64,000 nucleotides of DNA, from NCBI RefSeq assembly GCF_014395425.1, contig NZ_CP060711.1, positions 3,100,001 to 3,164,000 of the forward strand, in the 5' to 3' direction. Within the stretch, counting starts at the first letter, position 1, and the number at the start of each line of letters is the position of its first letter. Source of the DNA: Thermomonas brevis (GTDB taxonomy: Bacteria > Pseudomonadota > Gammaproteobacteria > Xanthomonadales > Xanthomonadaceae). Both the position numbers and the translations under genes were made by a program. Positions 16,483 through 24,310 of this stretch are shown here, piece after piece. The notes beneath the pieces were generated by a model, which made no database searches, was not told the DNA's origin, and saw only the letters and a list, made by a program, of their open reading frames with translations.

Positions 16483-17187
16483 ATGGCTTGCTTGGGGGAA
16501 GAGCTGGAGTTATGGGGAAGGTTGCGCGAATCGAACGACCGCGCCGCGCATCAGCTTCTTTTTGCTAAATATTCGGCATGGGCGCGCGCTGTTGCGGGCG
16601 ATGTGTTCCGTCGCGTGAAGATCGCGCAAATGGATTGGGCGGACTACTCACAGAATGCTGTCATCGGGTTGCTCGAGGCGATGGAGCGCTTTGACCATGC
16701 ACGCGGCATCGACTTCATCGCATACGCAAAGCCAAGGGTGCGGGGTTCGGTGTTCAATGGGCTGCGTATGTTCCTTGCCGAAAACCGCCAGGCAGGGGCA
16801 TGGCAGGGGAGGCGGGAAGATCGTCTGGACTCTCTGAATGAGCGGGACGGCGCGGATCAACTCGATCATTTCGTCTCACTGGTTTCGGGGCTGGCCATCG
16901 GACACTTCCTCGATGTTATTGGCGAATCCGATTTCGTAGACCAGATGCAACCCGTCGAGCGTCAGATTGACGTGGACAGGGTGGGCGGCCGGTTGCGGGA
17001 GGCGATCCGGAAACTTCCCGAAAAGGAAGGGCAGGTGATCGGATTGCATTATCTGCAGCACATGCCGTTCGTCGAGATTGCGAGATTGCTTGGTGTCACA
17101 AAGGGCAGAATTTCGCAGCTGCATAAAAGTGGAATAGCCAGATTGAGAAGCTCGCCTTTGTTGGACGGATTTCGGGGCGCTGTATAG
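16483..17187 (+). CDS. fliA: Flagellar sigma factor FliA (sigma-28 type)
   Basis: A 234-residue sigma-70 family protein (FliA about 239). Region 2 is at about residues 20-95 (LLFAKYSAWARAVAGDVFRR, then DWADYSQNAVIGLLEAMERFDHARGIDFIAYAKPRVRGSV) and region 4 at the end (LPEKEGQVIGLHYLQHMPFV, EIARLLGVTKGRISQLHKSG). It is the last gene of the flagellar operon, six bases after fliP, and would transcribe the late genes. No anti-sigma flgM was found in the window. Confidence 0.9.
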   Translation: MACLGEELELWGRLRESNDRAAHQLLFAKYSAWARAVAGDVFRRVKIAQMDWADYSQNAVIGLLEAMERFDHARGIDFIAYAKPRVRGSVFNGLRMFLAENRQAGAWQGRREDRLDSLNERDGADQLDHFVSLVSGLAIGHFLDVIGESDFVDQMQPVERQIDVDRVGGRLREAIRKLPEKEGQVIGLHYLQHMPFVEIARLLGVTKGRISQLHKSGIARLRSSPLLDGFRGAV

Positions 17188-17364
17188 TCGGTCTGGCTGC
17201 TGCAGCGTCTATGTCAAGGTGCTAGCATTGGGTCTTGTAAGAGAAGGTCGAAGATAAGGCCTTGGGTGGGTGATCGCCTCGGGTCGATCTGGCGCCCCAA
17301 TCAGGCCAGTCGGTCGCTTGGTTGCTCGATGGCTGCATGCGTTGGAGCAAAAGCATGTCAATTG

Positions 17365-17397
17365 GAAAGCCAACCCTATGGTTGGCTTTCTTGTTTT
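17365..17397 (+). terminator. Rho-independent terminator of the flagellar operon
   Basis: A perfect 10-bp stem GAAAGCCAAC / GTTGGCTTTC with a 6-base loop (CCTATG), followed by TTGTTTT. It lies 178 bases after fliA and just before the JetA start, and separates the two transcription units. The 178 bases in between hold no gene that I can support. Confidence 0.85.
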
Positions 17398-17467
17398 CGC
17401 TTCCATGAGAACCGAACAGGCAATCGCTACAAGGCGGCTACACAGGGCAGGCATGGACAGGAGAGAA

Positions 17468-18913
17468 ATGCAGGGAAGTGCGCCCTTGTTCGAGGTGGTA
17501 CCGGCGGGCATCTTCGGCCCGCTGGCCTCGGCCAACCGCCGCAACTACTGGTCGCTGCTGTGCCGGCTGTTCGACGAGTTCTTCGGTCCGGACGCACCGG
17601 TGCCGCCCAGCCACGGCTTCCCGCGCCGCGAGATCACCGCCGCGATCGAGCGCTATCTGCTCGCCGACGATCCCTGGGAAGACGAGGACGGCCAGGCCCC
17701 GGACGCGCCGCTGAACGTGCGCGCCAGCGCCATCCACGACCGCTTCCGCGCCGCCGGCTGGCTGCGCCAGGAGCGCATCGGCGCGCGCGAGATGGTGACG
17801 ATGCCGCCGATGGTGGCGCAGCTGCTGTCCACGCTGGTGGAGTTCAGCGAACACGGCCCGACCTTTGTGTCGGCCAAGATGCGCTCGGTGGAATTGCAGT
17901 TGCAGCAGGTGGCCGACGGCCGCATGGACGGCGGCATCCTCGACGAAGCCGCCGACCAGGCGCGCCGGCTGCTGGTGTCGCTGGCCTCGATGAGCCTGCA
18001 GGTGCGCGACCTGATGCCGGAACTGAGCAAGGCGGAAACCACTGCGCAGTTCGCAAGGCAATGGTTCGAACGCTACGTCGGCCAGCTGTTCATCGGCGAC
18101 TACGCCGAACTGCATCGCGCCGACCACCCGATGGCGCGGCGCAGTTCGATCCTGGCGATGGCGCAGCAGCTAGATGCCGGTGCGCCGCGCGAGGCGCTGG
18201 TGGCGTGGTACCGCGAGCACGTCACCGGCGGCGACGAAGCCCGCGCGCAGCAGCGTCTGTCGCGCAGCCTTGGCCGTCTGCGCGAACTGGAGCGCATCGA
18301 CGAATACCTCGCCCGGCTCGACGAGGACATCCGCCAGGCCAACCGCCGCGCGCTGGCCTTCCTCGACTACCGCCTGCGCGCGCCCGACAAGCTCGACGTG
18401 CTGCTGCGCCGCGCCTGCCGCGGCGTGCTGTCGGCGCCTGCCGACGCGCTGCGCCTGCTGGTCGCGCCCGGTCCGCTGATGGACGAAACCCGCCTGCGTC
18501 CGCCGCAGCGCAAGCCCGCGCCGATCCCGCGCAGCGCCAACGCCACCGAACCGCCCACGCCGGAGCAACTAGCGCGGCTGTCGCTGCTGCGCAAGATGAA
18601 GCGCGCGCGGCTGGTCAACGCCGAGGACATGGCGCGCTACGTCGGCCGCCATCTGCACCACGGCGCAATGATCGACTCCGCGCAGCTCGGCATTGCTGGC
18701 ATCGAAGACCTACGCGCCTACCAGACCCTGCTCACACTGGCGCTGCGCGGCAACCGCATCGGCGGCCTGCGCCGCGAAGACCCGCTGGGCCGGCTGCTGC
18801 GCGGCTTCCGCGTGGAACTGCTCGACGCCGGCGACACCCGCGACAACGATTACCTGCGCGGCCCGCGCTTCCGCATCCAACGCATCGGCACATCATCCTC
18901 TCCGCCCTTGTAG
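17468..18913 (+). CDS. JetA/MksF-like kleisin of a Wadjet-type SMC complex
   Basis: A 481-residue protein starting MQGSAPLFEVVPAGIFGPLA, which matches the JetA pattern (LF..VP..LF.PLAS.NR..Y). The middle is helical (KMRSVELQLQQVADGRMDGG; QQRLSRSLGRLRELERID). It is followed by JetB- and JetC-like genes, so it should be the kleisin-like subunit bridging the SMC dimer heads. ATG 17468 is chosen because AGGAG lies at 17459-17463 and upstream starts would run through the terminator. Assignment to family rests on the N-terminal pattern and gene order. Confidence 0.75.
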   Translation: MQGSAPLFEVVPAGIFGPLASANRRNYWSLLCRLFDEFFGPDAPVPPSHGFPRREITAAIERYLLADDPWEDEDGQAPDAPLNVRASAIHDRFRAAGWLRQERIGAREMVTMPPMVAQLLSTLVEFSEHGPTFVSAKMRSVELQLQQVADGRMDGGILDEAADQARRLLVSLASMSLQVRDLMPELSKAETTAQFARQWFERYVGQLFIGDYAELHRADHPMARRSSILAMAQQLDAGAPREALVAWYREHVTGGDEARAQQRLSRSLGRLRELERIDEYLARLDEDIRQANRRALAFLDYRLRAPDKLDVLLRRACRGVLSAPADALRLLVAPGPLMDETRLRPPQRKPAPIPRSANATEPPTPEQLARLSLLRKMKRARLVNAEDMARYVGRHLHHGAMIDSAQLGIAGIEDLRAYQTLLTLALRGNRIGGLRREDPLGRLLRGFRVELLDAGDTRDNDYLRGPRFRIQRIGTSSSPPL

Positions 18914-18976
18914 GAGCGCCTTCAGGCGCGACCGGGGCATCCGCAGCTCCTAGTCGCGCCTGAAGGCGCTCCTACA
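18909..18976. repeat. REP-like palindrome with GTAG head
   Basis: A perfect 24-bp inverted repeat (TGTAGGAGCGCCTTCAGGCG + CGAC at 18909-18932; its complement at 18953-18976) around a 20-base loop. GTAGGAGCG-headed REP elements are known in Xanthomonadaceae and Pseudomonas. It lies in the 89-base gap between the JetA- and JetB-like genes and includes the JetA stop codon (TAG 18911-18913). As RNA it would be a very stable hairpin. Confidence 0.9.
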
Positions 18977-19002
18977 GACGACCCTCATTTTCGAATCCCT
19001 CA

Positions 19003-19629
19003 ATGAAACGCAGCTGGAACACCCTCAGCCAACTGTCCAACGGCACCTACACCGTGCAGGACTTCGAGCGCGCCGCCTACCGCCTCGCCACCGAGCAGGT
19101 ACTGTATGCCGCCGATCCGCGCTCGCGCGTGGCCTACCACTTGGTCGAGGATCACCTCGCCGATTTCGTCGCCGCGCTGGAGCCGCTGGGCATCCGCGTG
19201 GAGCGCAACCCGCACTACCGCTACGTGGTGGCGCTGCCGTCGCATGGCGAAGGCGCAACGGTGACGCTGGACGAAACGCTGGCCCTGCTGGTGCTGCGCC
19301 AACGCTACGACGAAGCCATGCGCCAAGGCCTGATCGAAGACCACGGCGAAGTGGTGGTGGAACTGCCCGAGTTGCAGGAAAGCTGGCAAGCGCTGACCGG
19401 CCGCGCGATGCCCGACGTCGGCACGCTGCGCGCGTTGGCGCGCACGCTCAAACGCTGGGGCGTGTGCCGCTTGGTGGATTCGGAAAGCGACGACCCGCAG
19501 CCGTTCCATCTGCGCGTGCGCCCGGCCATCGTCGAAATCGTCGGCGAACAGTGGCTGCAACGGCTGGATCAACACAACCGCGACGAAGCGGGCGACGCCG
19601 AAGCGGAGGACGACGATGCAGCAGCTTGA
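19003..19629 (+). CDS. JetB/MksE-like subunit (DUF4194 type)
   Basis: A 208-residue protein with the features of the DUF4194 (MukE/JetB) family: tandem winged-helix regions (RAAYRLATEQVLYAADPRSR, VAYHLVEDHLADFVAALEPL) and the motif VTLDETLALLVLRQRYDEAM. The tail is acidic (EAGDAEAEDDDAAA). It would bind the kleisin-like JetA protein. It overlaps the JetC-like gene by 14 bases, so the two are coupled, while a hairpin repeat separates it from jetA. Confidence 0.82.
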   Translation: MKRSWNTLSQLSNGTYTVQDFERAAYRLATEQVLYAADPRSRVAYHLVEDHLADFVAALEPLGIRVERNPHYRYVVALPSHGEGATVTLDETLALLVLRQRYDEAMRQGLIEDHGEVVVELPELQESWQALTGRAMPDVGTLRALARTLKRWGVCRLVDSESDDPQPFHLRVRPAIVEIVGEQWLQRLDQHNRDEAGDAEAEDDDAAA

Positions 19630-22600
19630 GTGCGTCCACCTCGTCCAGTTCTTCCTGTTCGAGGCACAGAGCCTGCGGCTGGACGCCACCAGCGCCATCA
19701 TCGCGCCCAACGGCGCGGGCAAAAGCGCGCTGCTCGACGCCTTGCAGATCGTGCTGCTGGGCGGCGACCGCAGTCGCATTCGCTTCAATGCGCAGGCCGG
19801 CGGGAGCCACCGCGCGCGCACCATCCGCGACTACTGCCTCGGCGTGTTCCGCACCGGCGACGAAGGCCGCAAGCGCCGCACCGCGACCACCTACATCTCG
19901 CTGGTGTTCCGCGATACCGACACCGGCACGCCGCTGACCGTCGGTATCGCGCTCGGCGCATCGGCAGACGAACCCGAACATCGCGTCCACGGCCTGTACC
20001 TGCTGCCGAACGTGGCGCTGGAACTGGACGAGCATCTGGAACGCATCAACGGCAAGGAACTGCCGCTGGCGTGGAACACCTTCCGCGAGCACATCACCCG
20101 CCGCTGCAAGGACGCGGGCGAAACGCCGCAGTTGCATCCCAACGCCGAGCGCTTCCTGCGCGACCTGCTGCTGCGCCTGCGTGCCGGCCCCTCGGCCAGC
20201 CCCGACCTCAACGCCTACCGCAAGGCCTTCCTCAACGCGCTGAACCTGCAACGCGTCGAGGACGTCGATCTGTTTGTGCGCACGCTGGTGGCCGAAGACC
20301 GGCCCACCGACATCGCCCGCTTTCGCGCGCTGCTGGAGAGTTTCCGCCAGATCAAGGAGAAGATCGAACAGGTCAGGCAGCGCATCGACGCCGCCGAAGG
20401 CGTGGAGCGCCAATACGAGAAGATCGCCGCGCAGGCCACCCGCGCCGCGTCCGCGCGCGCGCTGGCCGCCGAGTACGCGCGCGATCTCTATAGCGAGCAA
20501 CTCGATCAGGCCGAGAGCGCCGTCACCGATGCGGAAAACGCGCTGGCCGATACCCGTCGCCGCCTCGCCGACACCCGCGTCGAACGCGACACGTTGCGCG
20601 AGGAACAGACGCGCGCGAATGCCCGCTTGCAGGGCAGCGTCGGTTACGGCGAGCAGGCGCAGCTCGACGAACTGGCGGGCCGCGACCGCGACCGCCTCGC
20701 GCAGTTGAAGAAAGACCTGCTGCGCGAAGTCGGTTTCGTCCGCGAGCAATACCGCCAGCTCGACGCGCTGGCGCTCGACGATCTCGATCACGATGCGTTG
20801 ACCGCCGCCCGCGCCGACTGGGACGACTGGCATGCCGAACTGTCGGCGCTTGCCGCCGAAGACGCATTGCCATGGACGCCGGAAGACCTGTTCGCCCGCG
20901 CACGCCAAGCCCTGCGCGCCGCCGCACCGCTGCGCGAACGGGTGGATCGCCATGCCCGCGCGCTGCATGCCGCCCATGACAAGGCCCGCGACGCGCTGGC
21001 CGCCGCGCGCCAGAACCAGAAGCGTCTCGCCGCCGGCCAAGCCGAACTGCATCCGGACACGGCGCGCCTGATGAGCTACCTGCGCGACGCCGGCATCGAC
21101 GCGCGCCCGGTTTGCGATCTGGTGCGCATCACGGACACCGCATGGCAACCCGCCATCGAAGCCTATCTGCGCAGCAACGTCGAAGCGCTGCTGATCCCCG
21201 ACAAGGACGAGGAGCGCGCGGTCAAGCTGTATCGCAGCCTGTCCGGCGGACGCTCGGTGTATGGCGTGAAGCTGGCGCTGTCCAGCCATGCGCGCAACTC
21301 GCGTGGTGCGGATGAGCCCGCTGCCGGTAGCGTCGCCGCGCTGCTGGACGGTCTCAACGCCGACGCACTGGCCTTCCTGCGCCGCCAACTCGGCGAACTG
21401 CGCTGCGTCGAAACCGACGCCGAATTGGTGCGCAGCCGCCAAGGGTTGACCCGCGACGGTTCGCTTGCGCGCGGCGGCAGCATCGAACGCCTGCGCCTGC
21501 CTGCTGCCGGCGATCTGCGCATCGGTGCGTCCGACAACCGCGCGCGCCTGCGCGTGCTGCACGATGAAATCGAACATGCCGAGCGCGCGCTGCGTGAGAT
21601 CGAGCCGCAGCTGCGTCACGCCGACGACAGCCAGCGCGGACTGGCGCGGCTGGCCGACGCCGACGCGGTGGCGCAATCGCTGCACGAGCGCGTGCTGGAA
21701 CACCGGCAGGTGGCAGAACGCTACCGCAGCGCGCAGGAAAGCCGCCGCGCCGTGCTCGACCCGGATCTGTTGCGGCTGTCGGAACAGGTGCGCGAACTCA
21801 ACGCGCAACTGGGTGAATGCGAAACGCGCGCCGACGCACTGGTCGGGCAGGAAGCGGTCGCCGCGTCCAACCTCGACCGCAGCTGCGGCCTGCTCGACGG
21901 CCTGCGCCAGCAGGAAGCGCTGATCGCGCGCCGCGCGGTGGACGCCTTCGCCGATCCCGACGTCGATCCCAACCGGGTCGAACGCCAGCGCGAAGAAATG
22001 GACGAGAAATACCCGTCGCTGGAAGAACGCGCGCGCCGCTGCGACGAACGCGCCAAGGACAGCGACGCGCAGCTGGCGCGGCTGCTGCCCGACGCTTGGA
22101 GCGGACTGGCGCAGTACGCCCGCGATCACGGCATCGAACTGGACTTCGACGCCACCGCCTGGCGGCCCGCGCGCGGCCTGCTGCAACGCGAACTGGCGCA
22201 GCTGCGCGACACCGAACTGGTGCAGTACGAAGAAGAAGCGCGGCAGGCCTACGCCACCGCCGTGGACACCTTCCGCACCGGCGTCGCGTCCACGCTGTAC
22301 GACAATTTCAGCCGCCTCAAGACCCAGATCGCCACGCTCAACCGCACCCTACGCGCCAGCCCCGCGTTCTCCAACAACGAGCGCTACCAGTTCCACTTTG
22401 ATGTGCTGCCGGAGTTCCGCGACCTGCACCGCTTCATCCAGCGCGCCGCCGACATCGGCGGCGAGGACACGCTGTTCGAAAGCGCAGGGCAGGTGCCGGA
22501 CGCCTTCCGTGCATTGGTCGAGGACAAGGCCGCCGCGCACGTCGCCAACTCGCCGCTGGACGACTACCGCCGCTTCTTCCGCTTCGAGGTGCAGATCAGG

Positions 22601-23047
22601 CAGGACGACCGCGTGATTGGCAGCCTCAGCGAGCGCATGCGCTCCGGCTCCGGCGGCGAACACCGCGCGCCGCTGTACGTGATCGCCGGCGCGGCGCTGG
22701 CGGCGGCCTACGGCAAGAGCGAGGCGCAGCCGGGCGGGCTGGGGCTGATTCTGCTCGACGAGTTCGGCGACAAGATCGACGCGCAGAACGCGCGCGCCAT
22801 CACCGGCTATCTGCGCTCGCTGGGCCTGCAACTGGTGCTGGCCGCGCCGGACACCGCGCAAGGCACCCTGTCCGGTGTGCTGGACAGCTACATCGAACTG
22901 TTCCGCGACGGCGACCTGCTGCAAGCCGAACGCATCGAAGTCACCGAGGCCGCACGCGCGCTGCTGCTGTCCGACCAATTCGACCTGCACCCGGAACTGC
23001 TGGCGGCGGAAACCGGGCGCATCGAGCGCGAGCAGGCCATCGCCTGA
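19616..23047 (+). CDS. JetC/MksB-like SMC ATPase
   Basis: An 1143-residue SMC-type ATPase. Walker A is PNGAGKS (residues 31-37), followed by ALLDALQIVLLGGDRSR. Long coiled-coil arms flank a hinge-like region near residues 490-630. The ABC signature (SGSGGEHRAPLYV) is near residue 1010 and Walker B (LGLILLDEFGDKID) near 1044. The head is typical of MukB/JetC: it holds DNA loops, using ATP. In Wadjet systems a JetD nuclease acts with it; no such gene follows here. Start ATG 19616 overlaps the JetB-like gene. Confidence 0.85.
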   Translation: MQQLECVHLVQFFLFEAQSLRLDATSAIIAPNGAGKSALLDALQIVLLGGDRSRIRFNAQAGGSHRARTIRDYCLGVFRTGDEGRKRRTATTYISLVFRDTDTGTPLTVGIALGASADEPEHRVHGLYLLPNVALELDEHLERINGKELPLAWNTFREHITRRCKDAGETPQLHPNAERFLRDLLLRLRAGPSASPDLNAYRKAFLNALNLQRVEDVDLFVRTLVAEDRPTDIARFRALLESFRQIKEKIEQVRQRIDAAEGVERQYEKIAAQATRAASARALAAEYARDLYSEQLDQAESAVTDAENALADTRRRLADTRVERDTLREEQTRANARLQGSVGYGEQAQLDELAGRDRDRLAQLKKDLLREVGFVREQYRQLDALALDDLDHDALTAARADWDDWHAELSALAAEDALPWTPEDLFARARQALRAAAPLRERVDRHARALHAAHDKARDALAAARQNQKRLAAGQAELHPDTARLMSYLRDAGIDARPVCDLVRITDTAWQPAIEAYLRSNVEALLIPDKDEERAVKLYRSLSGGRSVYGVKLALSSHARNSRGADEPAAGSVAALLDGLNADALAFLRRQLGELRCVETDAELVRSRQGLTRDGSLARGGSIERLRLPAAGDLRIGASDNRARLRVLHDEIEHAERALREIEPQLRHADDSQRGLARLADADAVAQSLHERVLEHRQVAERYRSAQESRRAVLDPDLLRLSEQVRELNAQLGECETRADALVGQEAVAASNLDRSCGLLDGLRQQEALIARRAVDAFADPDVDPNRVERQREEMDEKYPSLEERARRCDERAKDSDAQLARLLPDAWSGLAQYARDHGIELDFDATAWRPARGLLQRELAQLRDTELVQYEEEARQAYATAVDTFRTGVASTLYDNFSRLKTQIATLNRTLRASPAFSNNERYQFHFDVLPEFRDLHRFIQRAADIGGEDTLFESAGQVPDAFRALVEDKAAAHVANSPLDDYRRFFRFEVQIRQDDRVIGSLSERMRSGSGGEHRAPLYVIAGAALAAAYGKSEAQPGGLGLILLDEFGDKIDAQNARAITGYLRSLGLQLVLAAPDTAQGTLSGVLDSYIELFRDGDLLQAERIEVTEAARALLLSDQFDLHPELLAAETGRIEREQAIA

Positions 23048-23126
23048 TCGGTTCCGATCCGGTGCGGGCGAAAACTGCCCGTGCCGCCGGAAGCAGGCGC
23101 TGCGGTGGCATTGCTACACTCGCTCG

Positions 23127-24170
23127 ATGCAGGATCAACGCTCCCGCAAGAAGACCCGGATCACCTCGCTCGACATCGCCCATCGCGCGGGCGTGTCGCA
23201 GGCGACGGTGTCGCGCGTGCTGGCCGGCAGTCCGCTGGTGAATGCCGAGACGCGCCGGCGGGTCGAGCAGGCGGTGCGCGAGCTGAACTACAAGGTCGAT
23301 CGCCACGCCTCCAGCCTGCGCACCCAGCGCGCCGGCACGCTGGCGCTGCTGTTGTTCGAGGATCCGACGCAGGACGATTCGCACATCAACCCGTTCTTCC
23401 TGTCGATGCTCGGTTCGATCACCCGCGCCTGCGCCCGCCACGGCCACGACCTGCTGGTGTCGTTCCAGCAGCTCTCGGACGACTGGCACGCCGACTACGA
23501 GGACAGCATGAAGGCCGATGGCCTGATCCTGCTCGGCTACGGCGACTACCTCGCCTACGAGAGCAAGCTGGCGCGGCTGGTGGAGCAGGGCACGCATTTC
23601 GTGCGTTGGGGGCAGGTGGAGCAGGGCCAGCCGGGGATTTCCATCGGCTGCGACAACCTCGCCGGCGGTGCGCTGGCCGGCCGCCATCTGGTGGAGCGCG
23701 GGCGTCGCCGCGTCGCGTTTCTGGGCGATGCCTCATCGCGCTTCCCCGAGTTCTTCGCCCGTTACCAAGGCTGCGACGCGGCGCTGCGCGAAGCGGGGCT
23801 GGCGATGCTGCCGGAATTGCAGGTGGACGCCGACAGCACCGAGCAAGCCGGCGTCGATGCCGCCAATGCGTTGCTGGCGCGCGGGCTGCCGTTCGACGCG
23901 GTGTTCGCCGCCAGCGACCTGATTGCGATCGGTGCGATGCATGCACTGAAGCAGGCGGGCCTGCGCATTCCCGAGGACGTGGCGGTGGTGGGCTTCGACG
24001 GCACCTCCATGGCCTGTTACGCCAACCCGCCGCTGACCACGGTGGTGCAGGACACTTCTAAGGCCGGTGAACTGCTGGTGCAGACGCTGCTGCAACTGGT
24101 GCGCGAGCAGCCGGCGCAGAGCGTGATGCTGCAGCCGGTACTGGAAGTGCGGGCGTCCAGCGGCGGGTGA
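23127..24170 (+). CDS. LacI-family regulator of the maltodextrin locus
   Basis: A 347-residue LacI/GalR regulator. The N-terminal helix-turn-helix is SLDIAHRAGVSQATVSRVLA, with the hinge NYKVDRHASSLR, then a periplasmic-binding-type effector domain (DAVFAASDLIAIGAMHALKQ; EDVAVVGFDGTSMACYANPP). It precedes the convergent amylase and transporter genes and the glucosidase genes, so it is the likely regulator. Two LacI-type palindromes (27607-27620 and 32629-32642) are its likely sites. ATG 23127 is used; the upstream open frame lies in the JetC-like gene. Confidence 0.88.
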   Translation: MQDQRSRKKTRITSLDIAHRAGVSQATVSRVLAGSPLVNAETRRRVEQAVRELNYKVDRHASSLRTQRAGTLALLLFEDPTQDDSHINPFFLSMLGSITRACARHGHDLLVSFQQLSDDWHADYEDSMKADGLILLGYGDYLAYESKLARLVEQGTHFVRWGQVEQGQPGISIGCDNLAGGALAGRHLVERGRRRVAFLGDASSRFPEFFARYQGCDAALREAGLAMLPELQVDADSTEQAGVDAANALLARGLPFDAVFAASDLIAIGAMHALKQAGLRIPEDVAVVGFDGTSMACYANPPLTTVVQDTSKAGELLVQTLLQLVREQPAQSVMLQPVLEVRASSGG

Positions 24171-24190
24171 TGCCGCTGCGTTTGCTCGTC

Positions 24191-24268
24191 GCTTCCGCAA
24201 AGGCAGGAGTCCAGATGTTTGGTGCAGGCAATTGCAGAGCTGGATGCCCGCCTGGGCGGGCATGACGG
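24191..24268. repeat. Degenerate copy of the CATTCCCGCGAAGG palindrome
   Basis: The left part (GCTTCCGCAAAGGCAGGAGT) is a mutated form of ATTCCCGCGAAGGCGGGAATCCAG; the right part (GAGCTGGATGCCCGCCTGGG, to GACGG) is the opposite arm. The copy fills the gap between the convergent regulator and amylase genes and may end transcription from both sides. Confidence 0.6.
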
Positions 24269-24310
24269 ATTGAAGCGGGCCCGCGCGCCGTGGATGCGCG
24301 GGCACCGCTG

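Noticed and set aside
17270..17467. N-terminal extension of the JetA-like gene
   Set aside because: It would run through the terminator hairpin at 17365-17397; ATG 17468 has a good ribosome site and matches the family start.
19448..22186. 912-codon - strand frame over the SMC gene
   Set aside because: Antisense to the JetC-like ATPase with intact Walker motifs; no domain seen in the shadow product.
17468..23047. Complete Wadjet plasmid-defence operon
   Set aside because: No JetD nuclease gene is present before or after the three genes, so a complete system cannot be claimed.
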